From contig NZ_JABFDF010000002.1 in assembly GCF_013403985.1 (NCBI RefSeq), forward strand, positions 186,001 through 250,000: a stretch of DNA of 64,000 bases, read 5' to 3'. A program made the position numbers and the translations under genes. The stretch comes from Winogradskyella ludwigii. Its GTDB lineage: Bacteria > Bacteroidota > Bacteroidia > Flavobacteriales > Flavobacteriaceae. Below, piece after piece: positions 38,355-47,583 of the stretch (the first letter of the stretch is position 1; each line of letters begins with the position of its first letter). The notes under the pieces were generated by a model. It saw only the letters and a program-made list of their open reading frames with translations, did no database searches and had not been told where the DNA came from.

Positions 38355-38677
38355 AGTTATTTTTTTTTGGTTTTTAGGTTAACAAAAAGTAATTTTTATC
38401 TATAGGCTGTTGTTTCAATTCTGATTTAAAGATAGTAAAAAAACCGAACTCATATTTAGTAAGCTTAAAGTTTAACAGCTTATTATGTTAAAAATTAGAC
38501 TAACTCTGAATAAAAAACCTATTCTTTTAAACAGCAACACTTAAAAAATAAAAATCTGATATTCAGATAATTGAAAAATAAAACACCGAAATATATAAGC
38601 CTATTGTTTTACAAATTTCAGAGTATTCCTATTACTTCGGTAATTTATATTTTGATTGAAAACTTTATTCAGAAAAT
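38355..38677. other. 323-bp intergenic stretch
   Basis: AT-rich with no supportable ORF. The only clear structure is the 6-3-6 inverted repeat ATCTGA-TAT-TCAGAT (38554-38568). Nothing else recognised. Confidence 0.55.
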
Positions 38678-39475
38678 CTAAAAACGATTATCACCATCTA
38701 ACAAATCGCCTAAACCACCAAGAATACTACCTTCACCTTTAGACTTTCCTCCTTTTGGTATAGATGCCAAAACACGTCCTGCTAATCTACTAAATGGCAA
38801 CGATTGTATATAGACTTTTCCAGGACCTTGAAGCTTTGCAAAGAATAGTCCTTCACCACCAAAAATTGAATTTTTTATACCACCAATAAACTCAATGTCA
38901 TAATCTATTCCTTGAGTAAAACCAATGATACAACCTGTGTCTACGCGCAAAACTTCTCCTGCTTCTAAGGTTTTTACTGCTGTTGTTCCTCCAGCATGAA
39001 CAAATGCCATACCATCTCCTTCTAGTTTTTGCATGATAAAGCCTTCTCCACCAAAAAGGCCTCGACCTAATTTTTTAGAAAACTCAACACCTATACTAAC
39101 CCCTTTTGCTGCACATAGAAATGCATCTTTCTGACAGATAAATTTCCCTCCAAATTCGGTTAAGTCTATTGGAATTATTTTCCCTGGATAAGGAGATGCA
39201 AACGACACATTTCGTTTACCTGTAAGATCATTGTAAAAAGCGGTCATAAATAAGCTCTCTCCTGTAAGAATACGTTTTCCTGCGCCTAATATTTTCCCTA
39301 GGAAACCTGTATCTTTTTGTGAACCGTCACCAAAGATAGTATCCATTTTAATACCATCATCCATCATCATAAAGCTTCCGGATTCTGCAACTACACCTTC
39401 TTGCGGATCTAATTCTATTTCTACATATTGCATTTCTTCTCCGTAAATGCGATAATCTATTTCGTGTGCTGTCAT
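38678..39475 (-). CDS. TIGR00266 / AIM24-family protein
   Basis: 265 residues, soluble, beta-rich. Gly-rich hairpins [25 protein letters not shown] and [14 protein letters not shown] are the repeated signature of the AIM24/TIGR00266 tryptophan-RNA-binding-attenuator-like fold. The C-terminus is Gly/Lys-rich ([13 protein letters not shown]). Bacterial members are of unknown function; yeast Aim24 is mitochondrial. It is transcribed leftward with the DUF4442 gene 154 bp behind it. Confidence 0.88.
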   Translation of the reverse strand: MTAHEIDYRIYGEEMQYVEIELDPQEGVVAESGSFMMMDDGIKMDTIFGDGSQKDTGFLGKILGAGKRILTGESLFMTAFYNDLTGKRNVSFASPYPGKIIPIDLTEFGGKFICQKDAFLCAAKGVSIGVEFSKKLGRGLFGGEGFIMQKLEGDGMAFVHAGGTTAVKTLEAGEVLRVDTGCIIGFTQGIDYDIEFIGGIKNSIFGGEGLFFAKLQGPGKVYIQSLPFSRLAGRVLASIPKGGKSKGEGSILGGLGDLLDGDNRF

Positions 39476-39629
39476 AATGATTAATTGTTTTTAATGTTGA
39501 ACTGTTTATTTATAAGTTGGTCAATTTGATAATTTGTTACATAATTATAAAAATAACAACGTCCAACACTTACTAATTAATAGTACCAACTTAACACGCA
39601 ACACGCTTTATTTCTAAAGTTAAACTACT

Positions 39630-40085
39630 TTAGGATTTCATTTTAAGTGTCCATTCAAAATTAAACGCAGAAACTTCTACTCCATCTGCATTAACTCCTT
39701 TTGAATTTAACCAAACGGTTTGTCCTTCTCCTGTTTCTATAGCGTTAGTAATTGCTTCATCAATTTTATTGCCTTCGTTACATGTAAACGTAATCCGTCC
39801 TGTGGCTTTTTTTGTAAATGAAGCATTATTTGAGGCTACCAACATAGAGACTTTCTTTCCGCTTTCTCTAATCTTTTTCATGACTAAAGCACCTGTTGTT
39901 AACTCTGCAGCCATGCCTTGCACTGCCCAAAACATAGAATTAAAAGGGTTTTGATTTGCCCAACGATGTTTAACCGTTACTATACAAGTAGTATCATTTA
40001 ATGATTTAGTTCGCACACCTGTAAAATACGCTGCAGGTAGCTTAAACATTAAGAACTTATTAAGTTTAGAAGGAGATATATTCAT
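39630..40085 (-). CDS. DUF4442 hotdog-fold protein (thioesterase-like)
   Basis: 151 residues from ATG 40085; a TTG one codon upstream is the only alternative. The sequence fits the hotdog fold: VKHRWANQNPFNSMFWAVQGMAAELTTG contains the long central helix and its conserved Asn/Pro, followed by the beta-sheet segments KVSMLVASNNASF and RITFTCNEG. DUF4442 members are predicted acyl-CoA or acyl-ACP thioesterases or acyl-binding proteins. Substrate unknown. Confidence 0.8.
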   Translation of the reverse strand: MNISPSKLNKFLMFKLPAAYFTGVRTKSLNDTTCIVTVKHRWANQNPFNSMFWAVQGMAAELTTGALVMKKIRESGKKVSMLVASNNASFTKKATGRITFTCNEGNKIDEAITNAIETGEGQTVWLNSKGVNADGVEVSAFNFEWTLKMKS

Positions 40086-40195
40086 CAAGTAAGGTTATAA
40101 TTTCTACTAAAATAAGTGAAAATTACAAACCTAACTAATGTTAAAGAAATGTTAATTTACAGTACTATGCGTAACATAATACCTTTTTAAAGACA

Positions 40196-40203
40196 TATAT
40201 TTG
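40196..40203 (+). promoter_or_regulatory. -7 element of the DUF4870 gene
   Basis: TATATTTG, exact TAnnTTTG, 30 bp before the ATG at 40233. Confidence 0.6.
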
Positions 40204-40232
40204 TATAAGCAACTATTATATACTTTTAAATT

Positions 40233-40679
40233 ATGTTAGATAACCATCATAAAAATTTAGCGACATTCATTCATCTGTCTACCTTTTCAAGATTTATAAT
40301 TCCTTTTGGAAACTTCATTGGTCCAATTGTATTATGGGCCGCAAATAAGAACAAATCAGATTTTATAGATCAGCATGGTAAGCAAGCCATAAATTTCCAG
40401 ATTAGTATTTTGCTCTATGCTATAATTATAGGGACTATAAGTGTTCCCTTTTTTATATTTAAAGTACTTAGAGGTATGGATGTTTTAGATTTTCATGGTT
40501 TCAACAATTTTCATATTAACATTGGCGAGCCTTCTCCTCTACTTTACATTGGAGGTGGTTTAGGTGCCTTAGCAATCATTGCTTTTATTATAGAATTGGC
40601 GCTTATTGTTAAAGCAAGTTTGTCTGCACGAGATGGACATGTTTATAAGTATCCATTTACCATTAATTTCTTAAAGTAA
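40233..40679 (+). CDS. DUF4870-domain membrane protein
   Basis: 148 residues with about three TM helices. FGNFIGPIVLWAANKNKSDF and DQHGKQAINFQISILLYAII carry the conserved Asp-x-His-Gly-Lys and Asn-Phe-Gln of DUF4870. These small membrane proteins have no assigned function. It precedes the PadR-PspC cassette by 93 bp, with a weak hairpin (GCTGA/TCAGC, 40684-40700) between, and may be part of the same envelope-stress locus. Confidence 0.88.
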   Translation: MLDNHHKNLATFIHLSTFSRFIIPFGNFIGPIVLWAANKNKSDFIDQHGKQAINFQISILLYAIIIGTISVPFFIFKVLRGMDVLDFHGFNNFHINIGEPSPLLYIGGGLGALAIIAFIIELALIVKASLSARDGHVYKYPFTINFLK

Positions 40680-40772
40680 TTACCGCTGACTTTTTTCAGC
40701 AATTAAAATATTCATCAATAATCAAATCAATCAAAAAATGAACAGTTTAATCGAATTAAAGACACATCGAGT

Positions 40773-41114
40773 ATGAAAATAGAAAACACAAAAGCACAAA
40801 TGCGCAAAGGTGTTCTAGAATATTGCATATTATCTATCTTAAAAGATGAAGATGCATACGTTGCCGAAATTCTAGGCACACTAAAAGATGCAAAAATGCT
40901 TGTTGTAGAAGGTACCATATATCCACTATTAACAAGACTTAAAAACGCAGGATTGCTTAATTACCGTTGGGAAGAGTCTACTTCTGGACCACCACGAAAA
41001 TATTATGGACTTACAGAAACAGGGAAACTGTTTTTAAATGAACTAAACTCCACTTGGAGTGACTTACAAAATGCCGTTAACCTAGTAACCAACTCAAAAA
41101 CACCAAAAAAATGA
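40773..41114 (+). CDS. PadR-family transcriptional regulator
   Basis: 113 residues: AQMRKGVLEYCILSIL at the start, a winged helix with EGTIYPLLTRLKNAGLLNYRWEE as recognition helix and wing, and SGPPRKYYGLTETGK, the classic PadR wing/helix. The C-terminal dimerisation helix is short, as in the small PadR subgroup. It overlaps the PspC gene by 4 nt (ATGA), so regulator and membrane protein are coupled. It probably represses its own operon; the inducer is unknown. Confidence 0.93.
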   Translation: MKIENTKAQMRKGVLEYCILSILKDEDAYVAEILGTLKDAKMLVVEGTIYPLLTRLKNAGLLNYRWEESTSGPPRKYYGLTETGKLFLNELNSTWSDLQNAVNLVTNSKTPKK

Positions 41115-42919
41115 ATAAAACAGTCAATATAAATTTAGCAGGTATATTCTTCCATATAGACGAAGATGCATACCTAAAACTACAACGCTATCTTGAGGCT
41201 ATAAAACGTTCATTTACAGATTCTCAAGGACGTTCAGAAATTATATCAGACATTGAAGCTCGTATTGCCGAATTGTTTGCAGAACGTATACAAAATGAAA
41301 AACAAGTCGTTGGTGTTAAGTTGGTAGACGATGTAATTACCATTATGGGACAACCTGAAGATTATTTGGTCGATGACGAAATTTTTGAAGATGAACCTCA
41401 ACAAAGGCCGAAACAAAAATCTACCTCAACAAGACGTTTCTTCAGAGACACAGACAACTCATATATTGGTGGTGTTGCTGCTGGTGTTGGACATTATTTT
41501 GGCATCGATGCCTTATGGATTAGATTAATCTGGGTAATATTATTTTTTAGTGCTGGTACAGGTGTTTTACTTTATATTTTACTTTGGGCTTTAATCCCTG
41601 AAGCAAAAACTACAGCAGAAAAGCTAACTATGACTGGCGATCCTGTAAACATTACTAACATTGAAAAAAAAATTAAAGATGGTATTGATACCGTTTCAGA
41701 AACCGTAAAAAATGTAGATTTAAAAAAACATGGAGACAAACTAAAAGAAGGTTTTGATCATGTATCTGATAATATCTCTGAAACTGTAAAAGGTGTCGAT
41801 TTTCAAAAACAAGGAAGTAAACTAAAATCGAGCTCACAAAAGTTTTTTGATGGTATAGGTTCTATTATCCTATTTTTCCTAAAAGTGATTGCTAAGTTTA
41901 TTGGCATTATCTTAATTGTTGTTGGGATTAGTACTTTAATAGCATTAATTATTGCCTTTTTTACTGTAGGTATTACTGATGCTATCCACTTTCCTGGTAT
42001 GGATTTAATTGACGCTTCCAATGCTGCTAACCTTCCTATTTGGTTAATGTCTATGCTCATCTTTTTTGCTGTTGGTATCCCATTCTTTTTTGTATTCTAC
42101 TTAGGACTTAAAATATTAGTAAACAATCTAAAATCTATTGGTAACGTTGCAAAATTTTCTTTATTAGGTCTGTGGTTAATGGCAATTATTGGCTTAGTAG
42201 TCACCGGAGTAAAACAAGCTACTGAACATGCTTATGACACTAATATCACACAAGTTGAAGAGACTTTAAATATCGTTTCTAGCGATACTTTAACTATAAA
42301 AATGATAGGCCATGATGACTATAATAAATATATACATAAATATTACCATGAGTATAAAATAGGTCGAAATGAAAACAACACTAATGTTATTTCTAATACA
42401 GATATTAGGTTAATAATTAAGTCTACTACAGATTCTGTGGCAAGCATTAAAATTAAAGGCTTTGCAAGTGGTAGTAACTACGATTTGGCAAGAGAGCGTG
42501 CACAAAATATTAATTACAACTACACCTTTGTAGATAATGAACTACGCTTAGACGCTTACCTAACAACAGACGTTATCAATAAATTTAGTAATCAAAACAT
42601 TGAAGTAATAGTGTTCTTGCCAGAAGGGACTGTATTCTATGCCGATGAAAACACTCACAAATTTCATCAAAACAATAGCTATGTTAATGATATTTTAAAA
42701 ACAGGACAGGAAGAGCATTACCTTAAAGTTATTGAAGATGATGTAGAATGTTTGGATTGTGTTGAAGACATTGAAGAAGAAATAGCAGAATTTACTGAAG
42801 AAGCAACGGAAATCATTGAAGATATAACGAATGAGAAGTCGTCTGAAGAAGAAACACCAAATGTGAGCATTAAAATTAATGACGAGGATGGTGTGAAAAT
42901 TGAAGTCAAAGACAATTGA
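41111..42919 (+). CDS. PspC-domain membrane protein
   Basis: 602 residues. An N-terminal cytoplasmic segment (VNINLAGIFFHIDEDAYLKL) precedes the PspC domain (RFFRDTDNSYIGGVAAGVGHYFGIDALWIRLIWV, given here only for orientation in parts: GGVAAGVGHYFGIDALWIR). Amphipathic Lys-rich helices, three to four further TM helices and a periplasmic beta-rich domain similar to DUF2807 follow, then a Glu-rich C-terminus. Such proteins are envelope-stress sensors/effectors paired with PadR. The next gene encodes a DUF2807 lipoprotein. Confidence 0.85.
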   Translation: MNKTVNINLAGIFFHIDEDAYLKLQRYLEAIKRSFTDSQGRSEIISDIEARIAELFAERIQNEKQVVGVKLVDDVITIMGQPEDYLVDDEIFEDEPQQRPKQKSTSTRRFFRDTDNSYIGGVAAGVGHYFGIDALWIRLIWVILFFSAGTGVLLYILLWALIPEAKTTAEKLTMTGDPVNITNIEKKIKDGIDTVSETVKNVDLKKHGDKLKEGFDHVSDNISETVKGVDFQKQGSKLKSSSQKFFDGIGSIILFFLKVIAKFIGIILIVVGISTLIALIIAFFTVGITDAIHFPGMDLIDASNAANLPIWLMSMLIFFAVGIPFFFVFYLGLKILVNNLKSIGNVAKFSLLGLWLMAIIGLVVTGVKQATEHAYDTNITQVEETLNIVSSDTLTIKMIGHDDYNKYIHKYYHEYKIGRNENNTNVISNTDIRLIIKSTTDSVASIKIKGFASGSNYDLARERAQNINYNYTFVDNELRLDAYLTTDVINKFSNQNIEVIVFLPEGTVFYADENTHKFHQNNSYVNDILKTGQEEHYLKVIEDDVECLDCVEDIEEEIAEFTEEATEIIEDITNEKSSEEETPNVSIKINDEDGVKIEVKDN

Positions 42920-43020
42920 AGATAAGTAATCTACAACTCATCCTATTATAATTTAGAACTAAGCGTAATCAACTTAAATTTATAAAAAACAATTCATCAA
43001 TCAAAAAACTAACAGAAACC

Positions 43021-43749
43021 ATGAGCACATTATCAAGAATTATAGTTACCAGTATTATTAGTTTATTAATGCTATCCTGCAGCTTTTCTAAGAATTTTAA
43101 TTCAAGTAAAGATGGCAACGGAAATGTTATAACCGAAGATAGACCTATAAAGAATAACTTCGATGAAATAAAAATTAGCCAAGGACTAGACCTTTACATT
43201 ACACAATCTGATGAAACAACATTAATCGTTGAAGCTGACGAAAATCTTCAAGATCTTATTAAGACTGAAGTAGCGGATGGTGTTTTAAAAATTTATTCTA
43301 CAGAGAATATAAGACGTGCGTCTTCAAAAAAAGTAATGTTGAGTGTTAAAACCATTTCAGCTATAAAAGCAACAAGTGGTAGTGATGTATATTCTGAAAA
43401 TACCATTGAGGTTTCTAATTTAGAACTCACGTCTACAAGTGGAGCAGATATCAAGTTAGATGTAAAAACCGAAACTTTAGATTGTACTTCTACAAGTGGC
43501 AGTGATATAAAATTGAGCGGAACTACCAAAACCTTTATAGCATCTGCAACAAGCGGAAGTGACATTAATGCCTCTAAATTACAGGCAGAAACATCTAACG
43601 TAAGAGCTACAAGCGGAGCAGACATTTCTGTTAATACCTCTAAAGCGTTAACCGCTAAGGCTACAAGTGGTGGTGATATAAGGTATTCTGGAAATCCAGA
43701 AAAAATATCTAAATCAGATACTTCTGCTGGTCGTGTAAAACAACAATAA
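43021..43749 (+). CDS. DUF2807 (GIN-domain) lipoprotein with beta-helix repeats
   Basis: 242 residues. The signal ends LLMLSCSF (lipobox Cys near residue 20). The mature domain begins with the DUF2807 signature FDEIKISQGLDLYITQ and then repeats T-S-G-[S/A/G]-D-[I/V] about every 20 residues, six times, a right-handed beta-helix ladder with Ser/Asp stacks. This outer-leaf lipoprotein lies 101 bp behind the PspC gene and is likely cotranscribed. Function unknown, presumably envelope stress. Confidence 0.88.
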   Translation: MSTLSRIIVTSIISLLMLSCSFSKNFNSSKDGNGNVITEDRPIKNNFDEIKISQGLDLYITQSDETTLIVEADENLQDLIKTEVADGVLKIYSTENIRRASSKKVMLSVKTISAIKATSGSDVYSENTIEVSNLELTSTSGADIKLDVKTETLDCTSTSGSDIKLSGTTKTFIASATSGSDINASKLQAETSNVRATSGADISVNTSKALTAKATSGGDIRYSGNPEKISKSDTSAGRVKQQ

Positions 43750-43806
43750 AATGTTATATAACCATTAATTTTAAATCAATAACAAACTTTAAATCAATCA
43801 ATTATA

Positions 43807-43845
43807 AGCCATCCTAAATTTCATTTGAAGTTTGGGATGGTTTTT
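43807..43845 (+). terminator. Intrinsic terminator of the PadR-PspC-DUF2807 operon
   Basis: CCATCCTAAA / TTTGGGATGG (one G-U pair) with a 12-nt loop, then TTTTT. Confidence 0.8.
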
Positions 43846-43995
43846 GCGTATCTTAGTATATTATCTTTTAATTGACCAATATTAAACAGAAATCATTAAT
43901 ATTGACAATCATAAAATCATAAGGATCTTAAAACTTAAAAAAAGTGACTTATATTATGCTTTGGTGTCTTATATAAAGACGGTAAAATCTAGAAT

Positions 43996-44832
43996 ATGAA
44001 AAAATTATTACTCACACTTATTTTAATAATTACTGCTATAACAGCTGTAACCGCTCAATCTGCTGACAAAGTTAAAGGCGATAGAAATGTAACGATAAAG
44101 CAAACGTACCTTGATGATTTTCATTCGATTGTAGTGGATGGAGATTTTTCAATCGAAATCGTTTATAATAGTGAGCCATCTGTAAATGTAGAAGCCGATG
44201 ATAATTTACACGAAATTATACAATTTAACGTAGTAGATGGTATCCTAACTTTTACAGAAACAACGAGAATCACCTCTAAAAAGAAATTAAACATAACCGT
44301 AAATTATGGTGATAATCTTAGTAATATTGAAACTAAAGGAGATGGTGAAATTAGATCATTGACTTCAATGGAGCTTGGTGATGTTTCTCTAATTACTTCA
44401 GACAACTCAAGAGCCTATTTAAATATTAATGCTAAAAATTTCAATTATAAAAGTTCAGGTAAATCTAAAACGCGATTAAATTTAAAAGCAGATAGCACCA
44501 AAATTGAATTAAGCGACAATAGTAAATTAGATGCTTTAATTATAAGTAAAGTTGCAGACTTTGATTTATACACACGTGCAGATGCTGTTATTGAAGGCTC
44601 TGCAAATAGCTCAGTAATTAAAATGGATACATCTGCCAATTTTAATGGTTCAAAATTTGACGTTAAAACTACAGATGTTAATTTAGAAGACACCAGTGAT
44701 TTAACCATCTCTGCAATAGATAATATTACTATTGCAATTTCTGGTGATAGTGAAATTTACCTTTTTGGAAGTCCTGCTATAACAATTACTAAGTTTGAAG
44801 ATACTGCTAAATTACAGAAAAAGAAACGCTAA
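43996..44832 (+). CDS. DUF2807 (GIN-domain) secreted protein
   Basis: 278 residues. A signal peptide (MKKLLLTLILIITAITAVTAQ) with SAQ-type cleavage is followed by FHSIVVDGDFSIEIVYNSEP and VEADDNLHEIIQFNV, the same DUF2807 opening as the lipoprotein upstream (shared pattern VEADDNL/VEADENL), so the two are paralogues. It has no lipobox and lacks the T-S-G-S-D repeats, with strands of Asn/Ser/Asp instead. It has its own promoter region after a terminator. Its stop overlaps the stop of the convergent YceI-like gene. Confidence 0.83.
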   Translation: MKKLLLTLILIITAITAVTAQSADKVKGDRNVTIKQTYLDDFHSIVVDGDFSIEIVYNSEPSVNVEADDNLHEIIQFNVVDGILTFTETTRITSKKKLNITVNYGDNLSNIETKGDGEIRSLTSMELGDVSLITSDNSRAYLNINAKNFNYKSSGKSKTRLNLKADSTKIELSDNSKLDALIISKVADFDLYTRADAVIEGSANSSVIKMDTSANFNGSKFDVKTTDVNLEDTSDLTISAIDNITIAISGDSEIYLFGSPAITITKFEDTAKLQKKKR

Positions 44833-45431
44833 TTAAATCCTAAAATCTTAAGCGAAAACTGAATCTCAATTTCAGGTAAAACTTTAACCATACCTAACAT
44901 TTTTGTTGGTGCTGTTAGATTAAAATCATTTATATCTAAAGGCATACGACCTGATGCATGTAAACCTTGATTACTAGTTATAGATATAGGAATAGTATAC
45001 GTTTTTATAACATTACTGATATTAATTTCTACAGTTGCGGTAACTAAGTCATCCGCTAATTGAGACTTAGAAATCTCCTTTAATTTTAAAATTATTTCAG
45101 GAAATTGATCTGTATTAAGTAAATTATTAAAGTCTTTATTAATAATCTTACCTCCACAGTTAAACTCTACATTAGGAAGTATTAATTGTGTATCATCAAA
45201 TTTTATGGTTTCATCATGATCCTTATATTTAATACTAATGGCCTCTGAAATAGTATTCATATCAAAGTGACACTCAAACTTGCTTACATTAGTTTTTCCT
45301 TTAATTTTCAAATAACTTTCTGAAGCCAAAAACACAGTTGACTCCTTAGTTATAGGTTCTCTCCATTCTGAACTAGTAATAGCAGATCCTAAAAAAAATA
45401 TAATGATAAATGACAGTGTTTTAAGTACCAT
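44829..45431 (-). CDS. Divergent YceI-like periplasmic protein
   Basis: 200 residues with an N-terminal hydrophobic signal (LSFIIIFFLGSAIT). LKIKGKTNVSKFECHFD matches the YceI start (structural equivalent of GTSSLHDW), and VTATVEINISNVIKTYTIPI and MPLDINDFNLTAPTKMLGMV match the C-terminal strands (compare MTDFGVDPPTALLG in the neighbour at 46818). The fold is thus a YceI lipocalin-like barrel that binds isoprenoid or fatty ligands in family members. A transcription-terminator hairpin separates it from the barrel gene. Confidence 0.75.
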   Translation of the reverse strand: MVLKTLSFIIIFFLGSAITSSEWREPITKESTVFLASESYLKIKGKTNVSKFECHFDMNTISEAISIKYKDHDETIKFDDTQLILPNVEFNCGGKIINKDFNNLLNTDQFPEIILKLKEISKSQLADDLVTATVEINISNVIKTYTIPISITSNQGLHASGRMPLDINDFNLTAPTKMLGMVKVLPEIEIQFSLKILGFN

Positions 45432-45458
45432 AATTTAAAAACATAATGATATAAAAAT

Positions 45459-45492
45459 AAGGCCTTTATCTTAATTGACAAAAGCCTTTTTT
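45459..45492. terminator. Terminator/attenuator between barrel gene and YceI-like gene
   Basis: AAGGCCTTT ... AAAAGCCTTTTTT imperfect hairpin usable on either strand; on the minus strand it would end the barrel transcript or attenuate expression of the YceI-like gene. Confidence 0.6.
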
Positions 45493-45503
45493 GAACAAAC
45501 TAT

Positions 45504-46781
45504 TTAGAAACTAATTACAGCTTCAAGTATAAGGCCATCAAACTTACCATCTTCTAGAAGGTTTCCTGTTGGGTAATCCTTATATTCCTGTGTTACATAT
45601 TCCGCTTTCATTAATACATTTTTGGTTAAAAACCAACCTGCACCTAATTGAAATCTATTTACACTTACATCATCTCCACTTGCTAATTCAGCACTAACCG
45701 TATTGTAACGTGCTCCTAAAAACACGTTTTCAGTTTCACCAAATCTGTAGATTACCTCTCCTGCATACTGATCTGCATTTCTTCTATCTGTCTCACTTAA
45801 TGCTTTCCCAGAAGATAACTCAACAGTACCAAAGAACTCTAAACCACCATACTTTACAAATGGGTTAATCATAATAGCAGTAATTTGATTTTTGAAACCA
45901 GGATCAAAACGTCCAGATCTAAAGTTATCACTAGTTGCTGTAGCATCTTGCATTATGTTATAATATCTAGAACCCGCTCTATCTGCTGAGTATAAATATA
46001 CATTTTGTGCATATCCTGTATTATATAAAGATCCTGTTAATCTAAATCTTAAATCTTCTGAAATTTGCTTGTCATAACCTAATTTAGCTAAAAACGCTGC
46101 TCCTCCTGTAGATCCATCAGCCATAGTAGTACTTTGGTTTAATTTACCATTAGAAAATCCAATCATTCCAAAAAGTCCCATATCTGTTGTATAATAAACT
46201 TCTGCACCAACTTCTGTTGTAAACGAATCCATTATTAGGTTTCCAACAAATGGATTGTGAATAGCTTGAGCATTATCACTTCTTCTAAAGTGTGCATCAC
46301 CATAATTGTTCTCCATATGTCCAATCTTAATTGTGGTATGCTTCATAAGATCTTCCATAAACCCTTTACTAACAAAATCTAATTTATCAATTTTGAAATA
46401 ACCACCTTTAACGTATGGTTCATGGTGGTGTCTAGAAGATAAATACGTTCTTAAGTGCATGCTTACACCATCGTAAAGAGCGACATCTAAATCTAAATTA
46501 GCCGTTGCCAAATTAAAGTTACTACCTACTTCTGATAAAGGTGTGACTCCTGAATTCTCATTATCTAATGCTTGATACTGAAGCGCAAAAGAACCTCCAA
46601 TTCTAACGTATAATTCATCAAAAGAAGTAACCGTGTCTTTCTTTGCTTCAAAAACATTAACACCTCTTTGATCTGGTTGCCTATAATTATCAAAGTCTCT
46701 TAGGTTTTTTTTCTGTGCAGATATTGATTGTACCATTGTTATAGCAATGATAAATGTTGCGATTTTTAATACTGATTTCAT
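45504..46781 (-). CDS. Outer-membrane beta-barrel porin-like protein
   Basis: 425 residues. Signal peptide (IATFIIAITMVQSISAQ), a short Asp/Arg-rich linker, then about 16 alternating beta-strands with aromatic girdles, ending in LEAVISF, the terminal-aromatic barrel signal. GHMENNYGDAHFRRSDN and AKLGYDKQISEDLRFRL resemble phosphate-selective or general porins of Bacteroidetes, but I cannot name the substrate. It lies between two YceI genes on the same strand (36 bp and 72 bp away), suggesting cotransport of a lipid-like ligand. Confidence 0.8.
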   Translation of the reverse strand: MKSVLKIATFIIAITMVQSISAQKKNLRDFDNYRQPDQRGVNVFEAKKDTVTSFDELYVRIGGSFALQYQALDNENSGVTPLSEVGSNFNLATANLDLDVALYDGVSMHLRTYLSSRHHHEPYVKGGYFKIDKLDFVSKGFMEDLMKHTTIKIGHMENNYGDAHFRRSDNAQAIHNPFVGNLIMDSFTTEVGAEVYYTTDMGLFGMIGFSNGKLNQSTTMADGSTGGAAFLAKLGYDKQISEDLRFRLTGSLYNTGYAQNVYLYSADRAGSRYYNIMQDATATSDNFRSGRFDPGFKNQITAIMINPFVKYGGLEFFGTVELSSGKALSETDRRNADQYAGEVIYRFGETENVFLGARYNTVSAELASGDDVSVNRFQLGAGWFLTKNVLMKAEYVTQEYKDYPTGNLLEDGKFDGLILEAVISF

Positions 46782-46817
46782 AATTAATTATTTAAGGTTG
46801 ATGTTCTATTGTTGTAT

Positions 46818-47408
46818 TTAATTTTTGTCGAATACGGTTTTGAATACAATTGTAATCTCATTTCCTGTTTTAATAGTTCCTAATAATGCTGTAGGTGGAT
46901 CTACTCCAAAATCAGTCATTTTAAATGATTTTTCACCTTCAAGTAAAAGTTTACCTTCTTCTAGTTTAACTGTCATATCAAGAGAAATTGTTTTTGTAAC
47001 ACCAGAAATAGTCATTTTACCAGTCGTAAACACTTTAAAAGAATTATCCGTTATTTTTTTTACTTGTTTAACAGCACTAAGGCTAAAGTCCATTGTTTTA
47101 TGATCGTCTGTCTTTAACGCTTTATAAGTGTTTTTATCCATTGAAGACTTTCCACTTTTAAGACTTTCTGCTTCAACAGAAAAATCAAGATTACTAATCT
47201 CTAACGTTTCAGCATTAGATAGCACTACATTACCTGATTGCTTTTCTGTTTCTAAAGTCCAATCATGTAAAGACGATGTACCATTAACTTCTAATACTGA
47301 AGATGAATTATTTAAAATGTAATTTTGAGATAAAGCAACCTGAAAAGAAAATAGACTACTTATAAAAACTGTAAGAAAAAATACTCGAAATTTAGTTGAA
47401 TGCTTCAT
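46818..47408 (-). CDS. YceI-family periplasmic lipid-binding protein
   Basis: 196 residues. Signal peptide, then NNSSSVLEVNGTSSLHDWTL, the N-terminal YceI strand, LKSGKSSMDKNTYKALKTDD and KTISLDMTVKLEEG, matching the YceI barrel that binds polyisoprenoids or fatty amides. Length and termini are canonical. It is the first gene of the leftward YceI-barrel-YceI unit. A possible -7 element with one mismatch (AATCTTTG on the minus strand, 47430-47437) lies just upstream. Confidence 0.9.
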   Translation of the reverse strand: MKHSTKFRVFFLTVFISSLFSFQVALSQNYILNNSSSVLEVNGTSSLHDWTLETEKQSGNVVLSNAETLEISNLDFSVEAESLKSGKSSMDKNTYKALKTDDHKTMDFSLSAVKQVKKITDNSFKVFTTGKMTISGVTKTISLDMTVKLEEGKLLLEGEKSFKMTDFGVDPPTALLGTIKTGNEITIVFKTVFDKN

Positions 47409-47530
47409 GGTTCAATTTTTATGTTTCCTCAAAGATTGACATAAAAAGCAGTTTAAATTATGACAAAAGTCATTTCTTAATAAAAACTTAAAACAGTAAA
47501 AACTTAGAAGCTATAACAATCTATAAAACA

Positions 47531-47560
47531 CAAAAAAGCCGAAGTATTGAACTTCGGCTT
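47531..47560 (-). terminator. Intrinsic terminator of trxB
   Basis: AAGCCGAAGT / ACTTCGGCTT stem with a 5-nt loop; on the minus strand it is followed by TTTT. Confidence 0.85.
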
Positions 47561-47583
47561 CCTATAAATATGTACTAAATTAT

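Noticed and set aside
43293-43625. 110-residue minus-strand ORF in the DUF2807 lipoprotein gene
   Set aside because: It results from the repeat codons of the T-S-G-S-D ladder read backwards; no independent evidence.
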